Of a stretch of 64,000 nucleotides of DNA, positions 49,861-61,800 are shown in pieces. Each line of letters begins with the position of its first letter. The first letter of the stretch is position 1. The translations under genes and the position numbers were made by a program. The notes below the pieces were generated by a model. The model saw only the letters and a list, made by a program, of their open reading frames with translations, made no database searches and had not been told where the DNA came from. Source of the stretch: Diprion similis. Lineage: Eukaryota; Arthropoda; Insecta; Hymenoptera; Diprionidae. Location: positions 13,652,146 through 13,716,145 of the forward strand of contig NC_060118.1 in assembly GCF_021155765.1 (NCBI RefSeq), read 5' to 3'.

Positions 49861-52650
49861 AGTTATTGAGTATTTATTTATATTAAACTCGTCGTTAGAC
49901 AGGCTCGACAAATATGTTTTCTAGCCCCTAAAATTTTTTTTTTTTTCATACAATCGTCTTCTGTGAAAAATAGTCTTAGAACACATCTTACTCCCCGAGT
50001 GCCGTGAAACTTCCTATGGTGGGATCAGATGTTATTTTATCACTTTACACCGGTATTTCATCTCAAATTTACATCGATCATTTCATTTCCCACTCTCTTC
50101 GAGCATCATTAATCTAAGTACGTGTACTTGTGTCCGTGATTAGGACTAGTTTAACAATGTTGAGCTTCCTACTTGTTTACGCTAGTCACTTGCGAATACA
50201 GTGTATGTCAGTCAAAAATGACACGTGTGCCGGCTTAGCAGCCATTTCAAAAGACATTTCAATTACTGCCCATGCTGTTGTTAAACTGTAAAATGAAATA
50301 GATTTAGTTTTTTTTTCAATTTAAGCTCGATCAAAATATTTCATACAGTTTACGCGAATATTTCTATTCATTTTTCTCGTCAGAGACTTTGGTATGAACG
50401 AAATAAAGGTTTGATTAACCGGAAAAATCGAGTCGAATTTTGAAAGATAATAATTTTTTTTTGTGGATTATTTTGAAAGTCAAACAATGTTGTTTACATT
50501 ACTATTTCTTTTCCCGTAAATCGCATCACCACGCGACAAGCGGTACATCTAATAATAAGTGCAATACGTTCTTTTTCTACACACGTTAATGAAGACGGAC
50601 TCCTTAGGCAAATAAAAGTCGAACATATTTGAACAGTGAAAATGATTAGAAATGATACTACAAAATTTTTCACTGTCATAGTTCAACTGAATGGAATCGA
50701 ACTTCATACTCAATTAACTGTTGCGAGTAAATCTCTTCGAGTTAATTAAATAGTAGGTATTTAGATAGAAATCTTGCTAAAGGGAGGAACTAGTAGCTGT
50801 TATTATTATTACGTCGTTTTTATTTATTTTCTCCTTATTTACTTGAGTTAGGGTATCATCTAATGGGTGTCCTTGCTTTCATCAACCGTACGACTTGTCT
50901 GACTGTCGCGAATCCAAGCAAACGAAGATATTTTCGTCGCCTGATACTAAACGTAATACAGCAATGTGGAAAGAGTAATTACCTCAAATCTATTTGTTAT
51001 GATCTAAGCGAACTCTATTTCAAATTCGGACCAATCGAGTTTTTGTAGTTTGATACAAATCGAATTCCTATGCATACGTATCCCATTATTTACAAGGGCA
51101 ATACACTACTTGTGTGGGAATTCGAATTAACATTCCATTATTTGCATTGAAATAGCAATAAAATTAATTTACAGTTCTCAGCGGTACGAGCCTAGAGATT
51201 TTAACCGAGATTACAGGTAATCTTTTTTTTTTTACTGCAAGAAACTATGACAGTGTTGTATGTACGCTGATCACGGGACAACCGAAAGAATATTGTCGCT
51301 AGATTATTCTTAGATTATCGAGGGTATGTATGGAACAAAAGGATAAGAAAAAATATTGATAAACGAAACTTGCTGTAAGTAATAAATATATGATAAATAA
51401 TGGTAATGATAACAATAACATTTATGATAATTGATCATCCGGCATATTAATGTGCATTCAAAATTAAAACAGTCCATGATATGTTATGTTAGTTTTGGAT
51501 TTTATATTTTTAATAACGTACAGAAATATATGAAAAAAAGCATTTCGTAAGTGGTTTGAATTTACTTTTCTCCAGCAATGTTATCGAAAACTACAAATAG
51601 AATTTGGTTTATTTGACAATCGAATGTAAATTGCGTTACTTGCAGAAGTGTTTAACTGGTACAACAAATCAATGTTTATAGCCTGGAGACAAGGCTTTAT
51701 TAAATCGAACATTATACGTATAGACCTTGATGAAAGTTTGTAACTCTATTTAATGTCTTTATTCCGGATTTTCTATATTGCAGATTATTGGTAAAATTAC
51801 TTTATTGTCAATATGAATTATGTCTATTGTGTTATGATTAAAACAATTATTATCACTGTTTTGCTTTCACCTTTGGTCAACGATGCGATTAACTTGCGGT
51901 TTCGCGAGTAGCGTCCATTAGTTTTCTATCTATCGACATGCTTCTTTAACATTCATTGTATACGGTTAAATGACGCGGTACGCTTTTTGTGTGCGGCATA
52001 ATATTTGTTTATACTTATACTAGTGAGTGAATGCGTGTATGAATGTGTATGCTGCAACTGTTCCATAATAAATCGTTATCGGTTTATCGTGACATTTATA
52101 TAGGGTTACACTTTATTCATCGAGTTCAGATTTTCATGTAACTATGACTGGATACATGGTTCAATATACTTATAGTGCGAGAAGATCTTTGAAATATGAA
52201 ATGACACAATCGTTTACCGTATATAATCTTACATCGTCTGTAAACTATGTATCTTTCTCAAATGAACAATAAATACGATTTCTTTTACATGAATCTTTTA
52301 ATGAACTCCCATCTCCTTATTTGTACGTTCTCTCCTGTCAGCAATTCCTGAATCGTACCAAAAAATCATTGGAACCATATGGCAAACACAGATGATAGTG
52401 ACTCCTACGATGGTTTTTCTGTAAATTGTGACCACCGTTTACAATTTTACATATGAGAATCGATAAGACAATTTTTTTACGCAAGCCTCTTTCTAGACTG
52501 ATTGTACCCTGAGTAATCAAATAAAGAAATGTAGGAGATAGCTCGTTACCTTAGGTGGCCGGCAAGGGTGTGCTTTCATGTTGGGCTTTTTTCTCTCGCA
52601 AAAAAATTTTCTCCTCAAAGACGATTTGTTCAACCGTTCCCAAAATAGTT
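49861..52650. other. Spacer between PAP and the satellite array
   Basis: AT-rich DNA. Isolated AATAAA words occur (for example 52268-52273), but no frame has recognisable coding character. I see no complete transposon and no RNA gene. It ends where similarity to the 312-bp satellite begins. Confidence 0.5.
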
Positions 52651-52844
52651 AGACTCTCAAAAACGCAAGTAAGACATGAGAGAGAGCCAAGGACCAAGAG
52701 CAGAAGACTACGAGAAAAATCGTTCGTTTTTTGGCTACAACTCTAAATCCGTTGCTCGCAGCGTATTCAGACGTTGCGCGATCAAGTCCCTTCGCAAAAT
52801 TACATCCATATAGCGCAACGAAGAGTTTCTTCCTGCACTTTCCT
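52651..52844 (+). repeat. Decayed edge unit of the 312-bp satellite
   Basis: Recognisable but divergent satellite sequence: CTCAAAAACGCAAGTAAGAC, AGGACCAAGAGCAGAAGA, GTTGCTCGCAGCGTATTCAG and CTTCGCAAAATTAC. The GTTGCTCGCAGCGTATT word at 52751 lies exactly 312 nt before its copy at 53063, so the unit is in register with the array. No similarity is evident to the left of about 52650. Confidence 0.75.
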
Positions 52845-55800
52845 ACGTAGTCGAAATTTTCGCCAGAAATCCAAAGGGGTTAGCCTTAGTTTTTTCCCGA
52901 TTTCCGGGGCCGAAAATTTTGCGTTTTGGAATCGATTTGTATGACCCTTTCTAGAGTAATTCGACCCCCAGGAACTCAAAAAACACATGAAAAAGAGCGT
53001 AGGACCAACAGCAGAGGAATGAGGGCACAAACAAGCAGTTTTTTGCCTGTAACTTTGCAGGCGTTGCTCGCAGCGTATTCGGACAACGCTCAATCGATTT
53101 CTCTCGCAAAATTACGTCGGAATAGTGCCTGAAAAAATTAATTGCAGCACTTTTTAAAGTCGTCGAAATTTTCGCCAAAAATCCAAAGGGGTTAGCCTTA
53201 GTTTTTTCCCGATTTCCGGAGCCGAAAATTTTGCGTTTTGGAATTGATTCGTATGACCCTTTCTAGAGTAATTCGACCCCCAGGAACTCAAAAAACATAT
53301 GAAAAAGAGCGTAGGACCAACAGCAGAGAAATGAGGGCGAGAACAAGCAGTTTTTTGCCTGTAACTTTGCAGGCGTTGCTCGCAGCGTATTGGGACAGCG
53401 CTCAATCGATTTCTCTCGCAAAATTACGTCGGAATAGTGCCTGAAGAAATTAATTGCAGCACTTTTCAAAGTCGTCGAAATTTTCGCCAAAAATCCAAAG
53501 GGGTTAGCCTTAGTTTTTTCCCGATTTCCGGAGCCGAAAATTTTGCGTCTTGAAATCGATTTGTATGACCCTTTCTAGAGTAATTCGACCCCCAGGAACT
53601 CAAAAAACATATGAAAAAGAGCGTAGGACCAACAGCAGAGAAATGAGGGCGAAAACAAGCAGTTTTTTGCCTGTAACTTTGCAGGCGTTGCTCGCAGCGT
53701 ATTATGACAGCGCTCAATCGATTTCTCTCGCAAGATTACGTCGGAATAGTGCCTGAAAAAATTAATTGCAGCACTTTTCAAAGTCGTCGAAATTTTTGCC
53801 AAAAATCCAGAGGGGTTAGCCTTAGTTTTTTCCCGATTTCCGGAGCCGAAAATTTTGCGTCTTGGAATCGATTTGTATGACCCTTTCTAGAGTAATTCGA
53901 CCCCCAGGAACTCAAAAAACATATGAAAAAGAGCGTAGGACCAACAGCAGAGAAATGAGGGCGAAAACAAGCAGTTTTTTGCCTGTAACTTTGCAGGCGT
54001 TGCTCGCAGCGTATTGGGACAACGCTCAATCGATTTCTCTCGCAAAATTACGTCGGAATAGTGCCTGAAAAAATTAATTGCAGCACTTTTCGAAGTCGTC
54101 GAAATTTTCGCCAAAAATCCAAAGGGGTTAGCCTTAGTTTTTTCCCGATTTCCGGAGCCGAAAATTTTGCGTTTTGGAATCGATTTGTATGACCCTTTCT
54201 AGAGTAATTCGACCCCCAGGAACTCAAAAAACACATGAAAAAGAGCGTAGGACCAACAGCAGAGAAATAAGGGCGAAAACAAGCAGTTTTTTGCCTGTAA
54301 CTTTGCAGGCGTTGCTCGCAGCGTATTGGGACAGCGCTCAATCGATTTCTCTCGCAAAATTACGTCGGAATAGTGCCTGAAAAAATTAATTGCAGCACTT
54401 TTCAAAGTCGTCGAAATTTTCGCCAAAAATCCAAAGGGGTTAGCCTTAGTTTTTTCCCGATTTCCGGAACCGAAAATTTTGCGTTTTGGAATCGATTTGT
54501 ATGACCCTTTCTAGAGTAATTCGACCCCCAGGAACTCAAAAAACACATGAAAAAGAGCGTAGGACCAACAGCAGAGAAATAAGGGCGAAAACAAGCAGTT
54601 TTTTGCCTGTAACTTTGCAGGCGTTGCTCGCAGCGTATTGGGACAGCGCTCAATCGATTTCTCTCGCAAAATTACGTCGGAATAGTGCCTGAAAAAATTA
54701 ATTGCAGCACTTTTCAAAGTCGTCGAAATTTTCGCCAAAAATCCAAAGGGGTTAGCCTTAGTTTTTTCCCGATTTCCGGAGCCGAAAATTTTGCGTTTAG
54801 GAATCGATTTGATTGACCCTTTCTAGAGTAATTCGACCCCCAGGAACTCAAAAAACACATGAAAAAGAGCGTTGGACCAACAGCAGAGAAATGAGGGCGA
54901 AAACAAGCAGTTTTTTGCCTGTAACTTTGCAGGCGTTGCTCGCAGCGTATTGTGACAGCGCTCAATCGATTTCTCTCGCAAAATTACGTCGGAATAGTGC
55001 CTGAAAAAATTAATTGCAGCACTTTTCAAAGTCGTCGAAATTTTCGCCAAAAATCCAAAGGGGTTAGCCTTAGTTTTTTCCCGATTTCCGGAGCCGAAAA
55101 TTTTGCGTTTTGGAATCGATTTGTATGACCCTTTCTAGAGTAATTCGACCCCCAGGAACTCAAAAAACACATGAAAAAGAGCGTAGGACCAACAGCAGAG
55201 AAATAAGGGCGAAAACAAGCAGTTTTTTGCCTGTAACTTTGCAGGCGTTGCTCGCAGCGTATTGGGACAGCGCTCAATCGATTTCTCTCGCAAAATTACG
55301 TCGGAATAGTGCCTGAAAAAATTAATTGCAGCACTTTTCAAAGTCGTCGAAATTTTCGCCAAAAATCCAAAGGGGTTAGCCTTAGTTTTTTCCCGATTTC
55401 CGGAGCCGAAAATTTTGCGTTTTGAAATCGATTTGTATGACCCTTTCTAGAGTAATTCGACCCCCAGGAACTCAAAAAACACATGAAAAAGAGCGTAGGA
55501 CCAACAGCAGAGAAATAAGGGCGAAAACAAGCAGTTTTTTGCCTGTAACTTTGCAGGCGTTGCTCGCAGCGTATTGGGACAGCGCTCAATCGATTTCTCT
55601 CGCAAAATTACGTCGAAATAGTGCCTGAAAAAATTAATTGCAGCACTTTTCAAAGTCGTCGAAATTTTCGCCAAAAATCCAAAGGGGTTAGCCTTAGTTT
55701 TTTCCCGATTTCCGGAGCCGAAAATTTTGCGTTTTGAAATCGATTTGTATGACCCTTTCTAGAGTAATTCGACCCCCAGGAACTCAAAAAACACATGAAA

Positions 55801-58800
55801 AAGAGCGTAGGACCAACAGCAGAGAAATAAGGGCGAAAACAAGCAGTTTTTTGCCTGTAACTTTGCAGGCGTTGCTCGCAGCGTATTGGGACAGCGCTCA
55901 ATCGATTTCTCTCGCAAAATTACGTCGGAATAGTGCCTGAAAAAATTAATTGCAGTACTTTTCAAAGTCGTCGAAATTTTCGCCAAAAATCCAAAGGGGT
56001 TAGCCTTAGTTTTTTCCCGATTTCCGGAGCCGAAAATTTTGCGTTTAGGAATCGATTTGTATGACCCTTTCTAGAGTAATTCGACCCCCAGGAACTCAAA
56101 AAACACATGAAAAAGAGCGTTGGACCAACAGCAGAGAAATAAGGGCGAAAACAAGCAGTTTTTTGCCTGTAACTTTGCGGGCGTTGCTCGCAGCGTATTG
56201 GGACAGCGCTCAATCGATTAATCTCGCAAAATTACGTCGGAATAGTGCCTGAAAAAATTTATTGCAGCACTTTTCAAAGTCGTCGAAATTTTCGCCAAAA
56301 ATCCAAAGGGGTTAGCCTTAGTTTTTTCCCGATTTCCGGAGCCGAAAATTTTGCGTTTTGGAATCGATTTGTATGACCCTTTCTAGAGTAATTCGACCCC
56401 CAGGAACTCAAAAAACACATGAAAAAGAGCGTAGGACCAACAGCAGAGAAATGAGGGCGAAAACAAGCAGTTTTTTGCCTGTAACTTTGCAGGCGTTGCT
56501 CGCAGCGTATTGGGACAGCGCTCAATCGATTTCTCTCGCAAAATTACGTCGGAATAGTGCCTGAAAAAATTAATTGCAGCACTTTTTAAAGTCGTCGAAA
56601 TTTTCGCCAAAAATCCAAAGGGGTTAGCCTTAGTTTTTTCCCGATTTCCGTAGCCGAAAATTTTGCGTTTTGGAATCGATTTGTATGACCCTTTCTAGAG
56701 TAATTCGACCCCCAGGAACTCAAAAAACACATGAAAAAGAGCGTAGGACCAACAGCAGAGAAATGAGGGCGAAAACAAGCAGTTTTTTGCCTGTAACTTT
56801 GCGGGCGTTGCTCGCAGCGTATTGGGACAGCGCTCAATCGATTTCTCTCGCAAAATTACGTCGGAATAGTGCCTGAAAAAATTAATTGCAGCACTTTTTA
56901 AAGTCGTCGAAATTTTCGCCAAAAATCCAAAGGGGTTAGCCTTAGTTTTTTCCCGATTTCCGGAGCCGAAAATTTTGCGTATTGGAATCGATTTGTATGA
57001 CCCTTTCTAGAGTAATTCGACCCCCAGGAACTCAAAAAACACATGAAAAAGAGCGTAGGACCAACAGCAGAGAAATGAGGGCGAAAACAAGCAGTTTTTT
57101 GCCTGTAACTTTGCAGGCGTTGCTCGCAGCGTATTGGGACAGCGCTCAATCGATTTCTCTCGCAAAATTACGTCGGAATAGTGCCTGAAAAAATTAATTG
57201 CAGCAGTTTTCAAAGTCGTCGAAATTTTCGCCAAAAATCCAAAGGGGTTAGCCTTAGTTTTTTCCCGATTTCCGGAGCCGAAAATTTTGCGTTTTGAAAT
57301 CGATTTGTATGACCCTTTCTAGAGTAATTCGACCCCCAGGAACTCAAAAAACACATGAAAAAGAGCGTAGGACCAACAGCAGAGAAATGAGGGCGAAAAC
57401 AAGCAGTTTTTTGCCTGTAACTTTGCAGGCGTTGCTCGCAGCGTATTGGGACAGCGCTCAATCGATTTCTCACGCAAAATTACGTCGGAATAGTGCCTGA
57501 AAAAATTAATTGCAGCACTTCTTAAAGTCGTCGAAATTTTCGCCAAAAATCCAAAGGGGTTAGCCTTACTTTTTTCCCGATTTCCGGAGCCGAAAATTTT
57601 GCGTTTTGGAATCGATTTGTATGACCCTTCCTAGAGTAATTCGACCCCCAGGAACTCAAAAAACACATGAAAAAGTGCGTAGGACCAACAGCAGAGAAAT
57701 GAGGGCGAAAACAAGCAGTTTTTTGCCTGTAACTTTGCAGGCGTTGCTCACAGCGTATTGGGACAACGCTCAATCGATTTCTCCCGCAAAATTACGATGG
57801 AATAGTGCCTGAAAAAATTAATTGCAGCACTTTTCAAAGTCGTCGAAATTTTCGCAAAAAATCCAAAGGGGATAGCCTTAGTTTTTTCCCGATTTCCGGA
57901 GCCGAAAATTTTGCGTATTGGAATCGATTTGTATGACCCTTTCTAGAGTAATTCGACCACCAGGAACTCAAAAAACACATGAAAAAGAGCGTAGGACCAA
58001 CAGCAGAGAAATGAGGGCGAAAACAAGCAGTTTTTTGCCTGTAACTTTGCAGGCGTTGCTCGCAGCGTATTGGGACAGCGCTCAATCGATTTCTCTCGCA
58101 AAATTACGTCGGAATAGTGCCTGAAAAAATTAATTGCAGCAGTTTTCAAAGTCGTCAAAATTTTCGCCAAAAATCCAAAGGGGTTAGCCTTAGTTTTTTC
58201 CCGATTTCCGGAGCCGAAAATTTTGCGTTTTGGAATCGATTTGTATGACCCTTTCTAGAGTAATTCGACCCCCAGGAACTCAAAAAACACATGAAAAAGT
58301 GCGTAGGACCAACAGCAGAGAAATGAGGGCGAAAACAAGCAGTTTTTTGCCTGTAACTTTGCAGGCGTTGCTCACAGCGTATTGGGACAACGCTCAATCG
58401 ATTTCTCTCGCAAAATTACGATGGAATAGTGCCTGAAAAAATTAATTGCAGCACTTCTTAAAGTCGTCGAAATTTTCGCCAAAAATCCAAAGGGGTTAGC
58501 CTTACTTTTTTCCCGATTTCCGGAACTGAAAATTTTGCGTTTTGGAATCGATTTGTATGACCCTTTCTAGAGTAATTCGACCCCCAGGAACTCAAAAAAC
58601 ACATGAAAAAGAGCGTAGGACCAACAGCAGAGAAATAAGGGCGAAAACAAGCAGTTTTTTGGCTGTAACTTTGCAGGCGTTGCTCGCAGCGTATTGGGAC
58701 AGCGCTCAATCGATTTCTCTCGCAAAATTACGTCGGAATAGTGCCTGAAGAAATTAATTGCAGCACTTTTCAAAGTCGTCGAAATTTTCGCCAAAAATCC

Positions 58801-61800
58801 AAAGGGGTTAGCCTTAGTTTTTTCCCGATTTCCGGAGCCGAAAATTTTGCGTCTTGAAATCGATTTGTATGACCCTTTCTAGAGTAATTCGACCCCCAGG
58901 AACTCAAAAAACATATGAAAAAGAGCGTAGGACCAACAGCAGAGAAATGAGGGCGAAAACAAGCAGTTTTTTGCCTGTAACTTTGCAGGCGTTGCTCGCA
59001 GCGTATTGGGACAGCGCTCAATCGATTTCTCTCGCAAAATTACGTCGGAATAGTGCCTGAAAAAATTAATTGCAGCACTTTTCAAAGTCGTCGAAATTTT
59101 CGCCAAAAATCCAAAGGGGTTAGCCTTAGTTTTTTCCCGATTTCCGGAGCCGAAAATTTTGCGTTCAGGAATCGATTTGTATGACCCTTTCTAGAGTAAT
59201 TCGACCCCCAGGAACTCAAAAAACACATGAAAAAGAGCGTTGGACCAACAGCAGAAGAATAAGGGCGAAAACAAGCAGTTTTTTGCCTGTAACTTTGCAG
59301 GCGTTGCTCGCAGCGTATTGGGACAGCGCTCAATCGATTTCTCTCGCAAAATTACGTCGGAATAGTGCCTGAAAAAATTAATTGCAGCACTTTTCAAAGT
59401 CGTCGAAATTTTCGCCAAAAATCCAAAGGGGTTAGCCTTAGTTTTTTCCCGATTTCCGGAGCCGAAAATTTTGCGTTTTGGAATCGATTTGTATGACCCT
59501 TTCTAGAGTAATTCGACCCCCAGGAACTCAAAAAACACATGAAAAAGAGCGTAGGACCAACAGCAGAGAAATAAGGGCGAAAACAAGCAGTTTTTTGGCT
59601 GTAACTTTGCAGGCGTTGCTCGCAGCGTATTGGGACAGCGCTCAATCGATTTCTCTCGCAAAATTACGTCGGAATAGTGCCTGAAGAAATTAATTGCAGC
59701 ACTTTTCAAAGTCGTCGAAATTTTCGCCAAAAATCCAAAGGGGTTAGCCTTAGTTTTTTCCCGATTTCCGGAGCCGAAAATTTTGCGTCTTGAAATCGAT
59801 TTGTATGACCCTTTCTAGAGTAATTCGACCCCCAGGAACTCAAAAAACATATGAAAAAGAGCGTAGGACCAACAGCAGAGAAATGAGGGCGAAAACAAGC
59901 AGTTTTTTGCCTGTAACTTTGCAGGCGTTGCTCGCAGCGTATTGGGACAGCGCTCAATCGATTTCTCTCGCAAAATTACGTCGGAATAGTGCCTGAAAAA
60001 ATTAATTGCAGCACTTTTCAAAGTCGTCGAAATTTTCGCCAAAAATCCAAAGGGGTTAGCCTTAGTTTTTTCCCGATTTCCGGAGCCGAAAATTTTGCGT
60101 TCAGGAATCGATTTGTATGACCCTTTCTAGAGTAATTCGACCCCCAGGAACTCAAAAAACACATGAAAAAGAGCGTTGGACCAACAGCAGAAGAATAAGG
60201 GCGAAAACAAGCAGTTTTTTGCCTGTAACTTTGCAGGCGTTGCTCGCAGCGTATTGGGACAGCGCTCAATCGATTTCTCTCGCAAAATTACGTCGGAATA
60301 GTGCCTGAAAAAATTAATTGCAGCACTTTTCAAAGTCGTCGAAATTTTCGCCAAAAATCCAAAGGGGTTAGCCTTAGTTTTTTCCCGATTTCCGGAGCCG
60401 AAAATTTTGCGTTTTGGAATCGATTTGTATGACCCTTTCTAGAGTAATTCGACCCCCAGGAACTCAAAAAACACATGAAAAAGAGCGTAGGACCAACAGC
60501 AGAGAAATAAGGGCGAAAACAAGCAGTTTTTTGCCTGTAACTTTGCAGGCGTTGCTCGCAGCGTATTGGGACAGCGCTCAATCGATTTCTCTCGCAAAAT
60601 TACGTCGGAATAGTGCCTGAAAAAATTAATTGCAGCACTTTTCAAAGTCGTCGAAATTTTCGCCAAAAATCCAAAGGGGTTAGCCTTAGTTTTTTCCCGA
60701 TTTCCGGAGCCGAAAATTTTGCGTTTTGAAATCGATTTGTATGACCCTTTCTAGAGTAATTCGACCCCCAGGAACTCAAAAAACACATGAAAAAGAGCGT
60801 AGGACCAACAGCAGAGAAATAAGGGCGAAAACAAGCAGTTTTTTGCCTGTAACTTTGCAGGCGTTGCTCGCAGCGTATTGGGACAGCGCTCAATCGATTT
60901 CTCTCGCAAAATTACGTCGGAATAGTGCCTGAAAAAATTAATTGCAGCACTTTTCAAAGTCGTCGAAATTTTCGCCAAAAATCCAAAGGGGTTAGCCTTA
61001 GTTTTTTCCCGATTTCCGGAACCGAAAATTTTGCGTTTTGGAATCGATTTGTATGACCCTTTCTAGAGTAATTCGACCCCCAGGAACTCAAAAAACACAT
61101 GAAAAAGAGCGTAGGACCAACAGCAGAGAAATAAGGGCGAAAACAAGCAGTTTTTTGCCTGTAACTTTGCAGGCGTTGCTCGCAGCGTATTGGGACAGCG
61201 CTCAATCGATTTCTCTCGCAAAATTACGTCGGAATAGTGCCTGAAAAAATTAATTGCAGCACTTTTCAAAGTCGTCGAAATTTTCGCCAAAAATCCAAAG
61301 GGGTTAGCCTTAGTTTTTTCCCGATTTCCGGAGCCGAAAATTTTGCGTTTAGGAATCGATTTGTATGACCCTTTCTAGAGTAATTCGACCCCCAGGAACT
61401 AAAAAAACACATGAAAAAGAGCGTTGGACCAACAGCAGAGAAATGAGGGCGAAAACAAGCAGTTTTTTGCCTGTAACTTTGCGGGCGTTGCTCGCAGCGT
61501 ATTGGGACAGCGCTCAATCGATTAATCTCGCAAAATTACGTCGGAATAGTGCCTGAAAAAATTTATTGCAGCACTTTTCAAAGTCGTCGAAATTTTCGCC
61601 AAAAATCCAAAGGGGTTAGCCTTAGTTTTTTCCCGATTTCCGGAGCCGAAAATTTTGCGTTTTGGAATCGATTTGTATGACCCTTTCTAGAGTAATTCGA
61701 CCCCCAGGAACTCAAAAAACACATGAAAAAGAGCGTAGGACCAACAGCAGAGAAATGAGGGCGAAAACAAGCAGTTTTTTGCCTGTAACTTTGCAGGCGT

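Noticed and set aside
52895..52930. CENP-B-box-like sequence in the satellite (CCCG...CGAA)
   Set aside because: The CCCG and CGAA cores are 11 nt apart in the unit, whereas the CENP-B box requires 7; the match is not functional by the known consensus.
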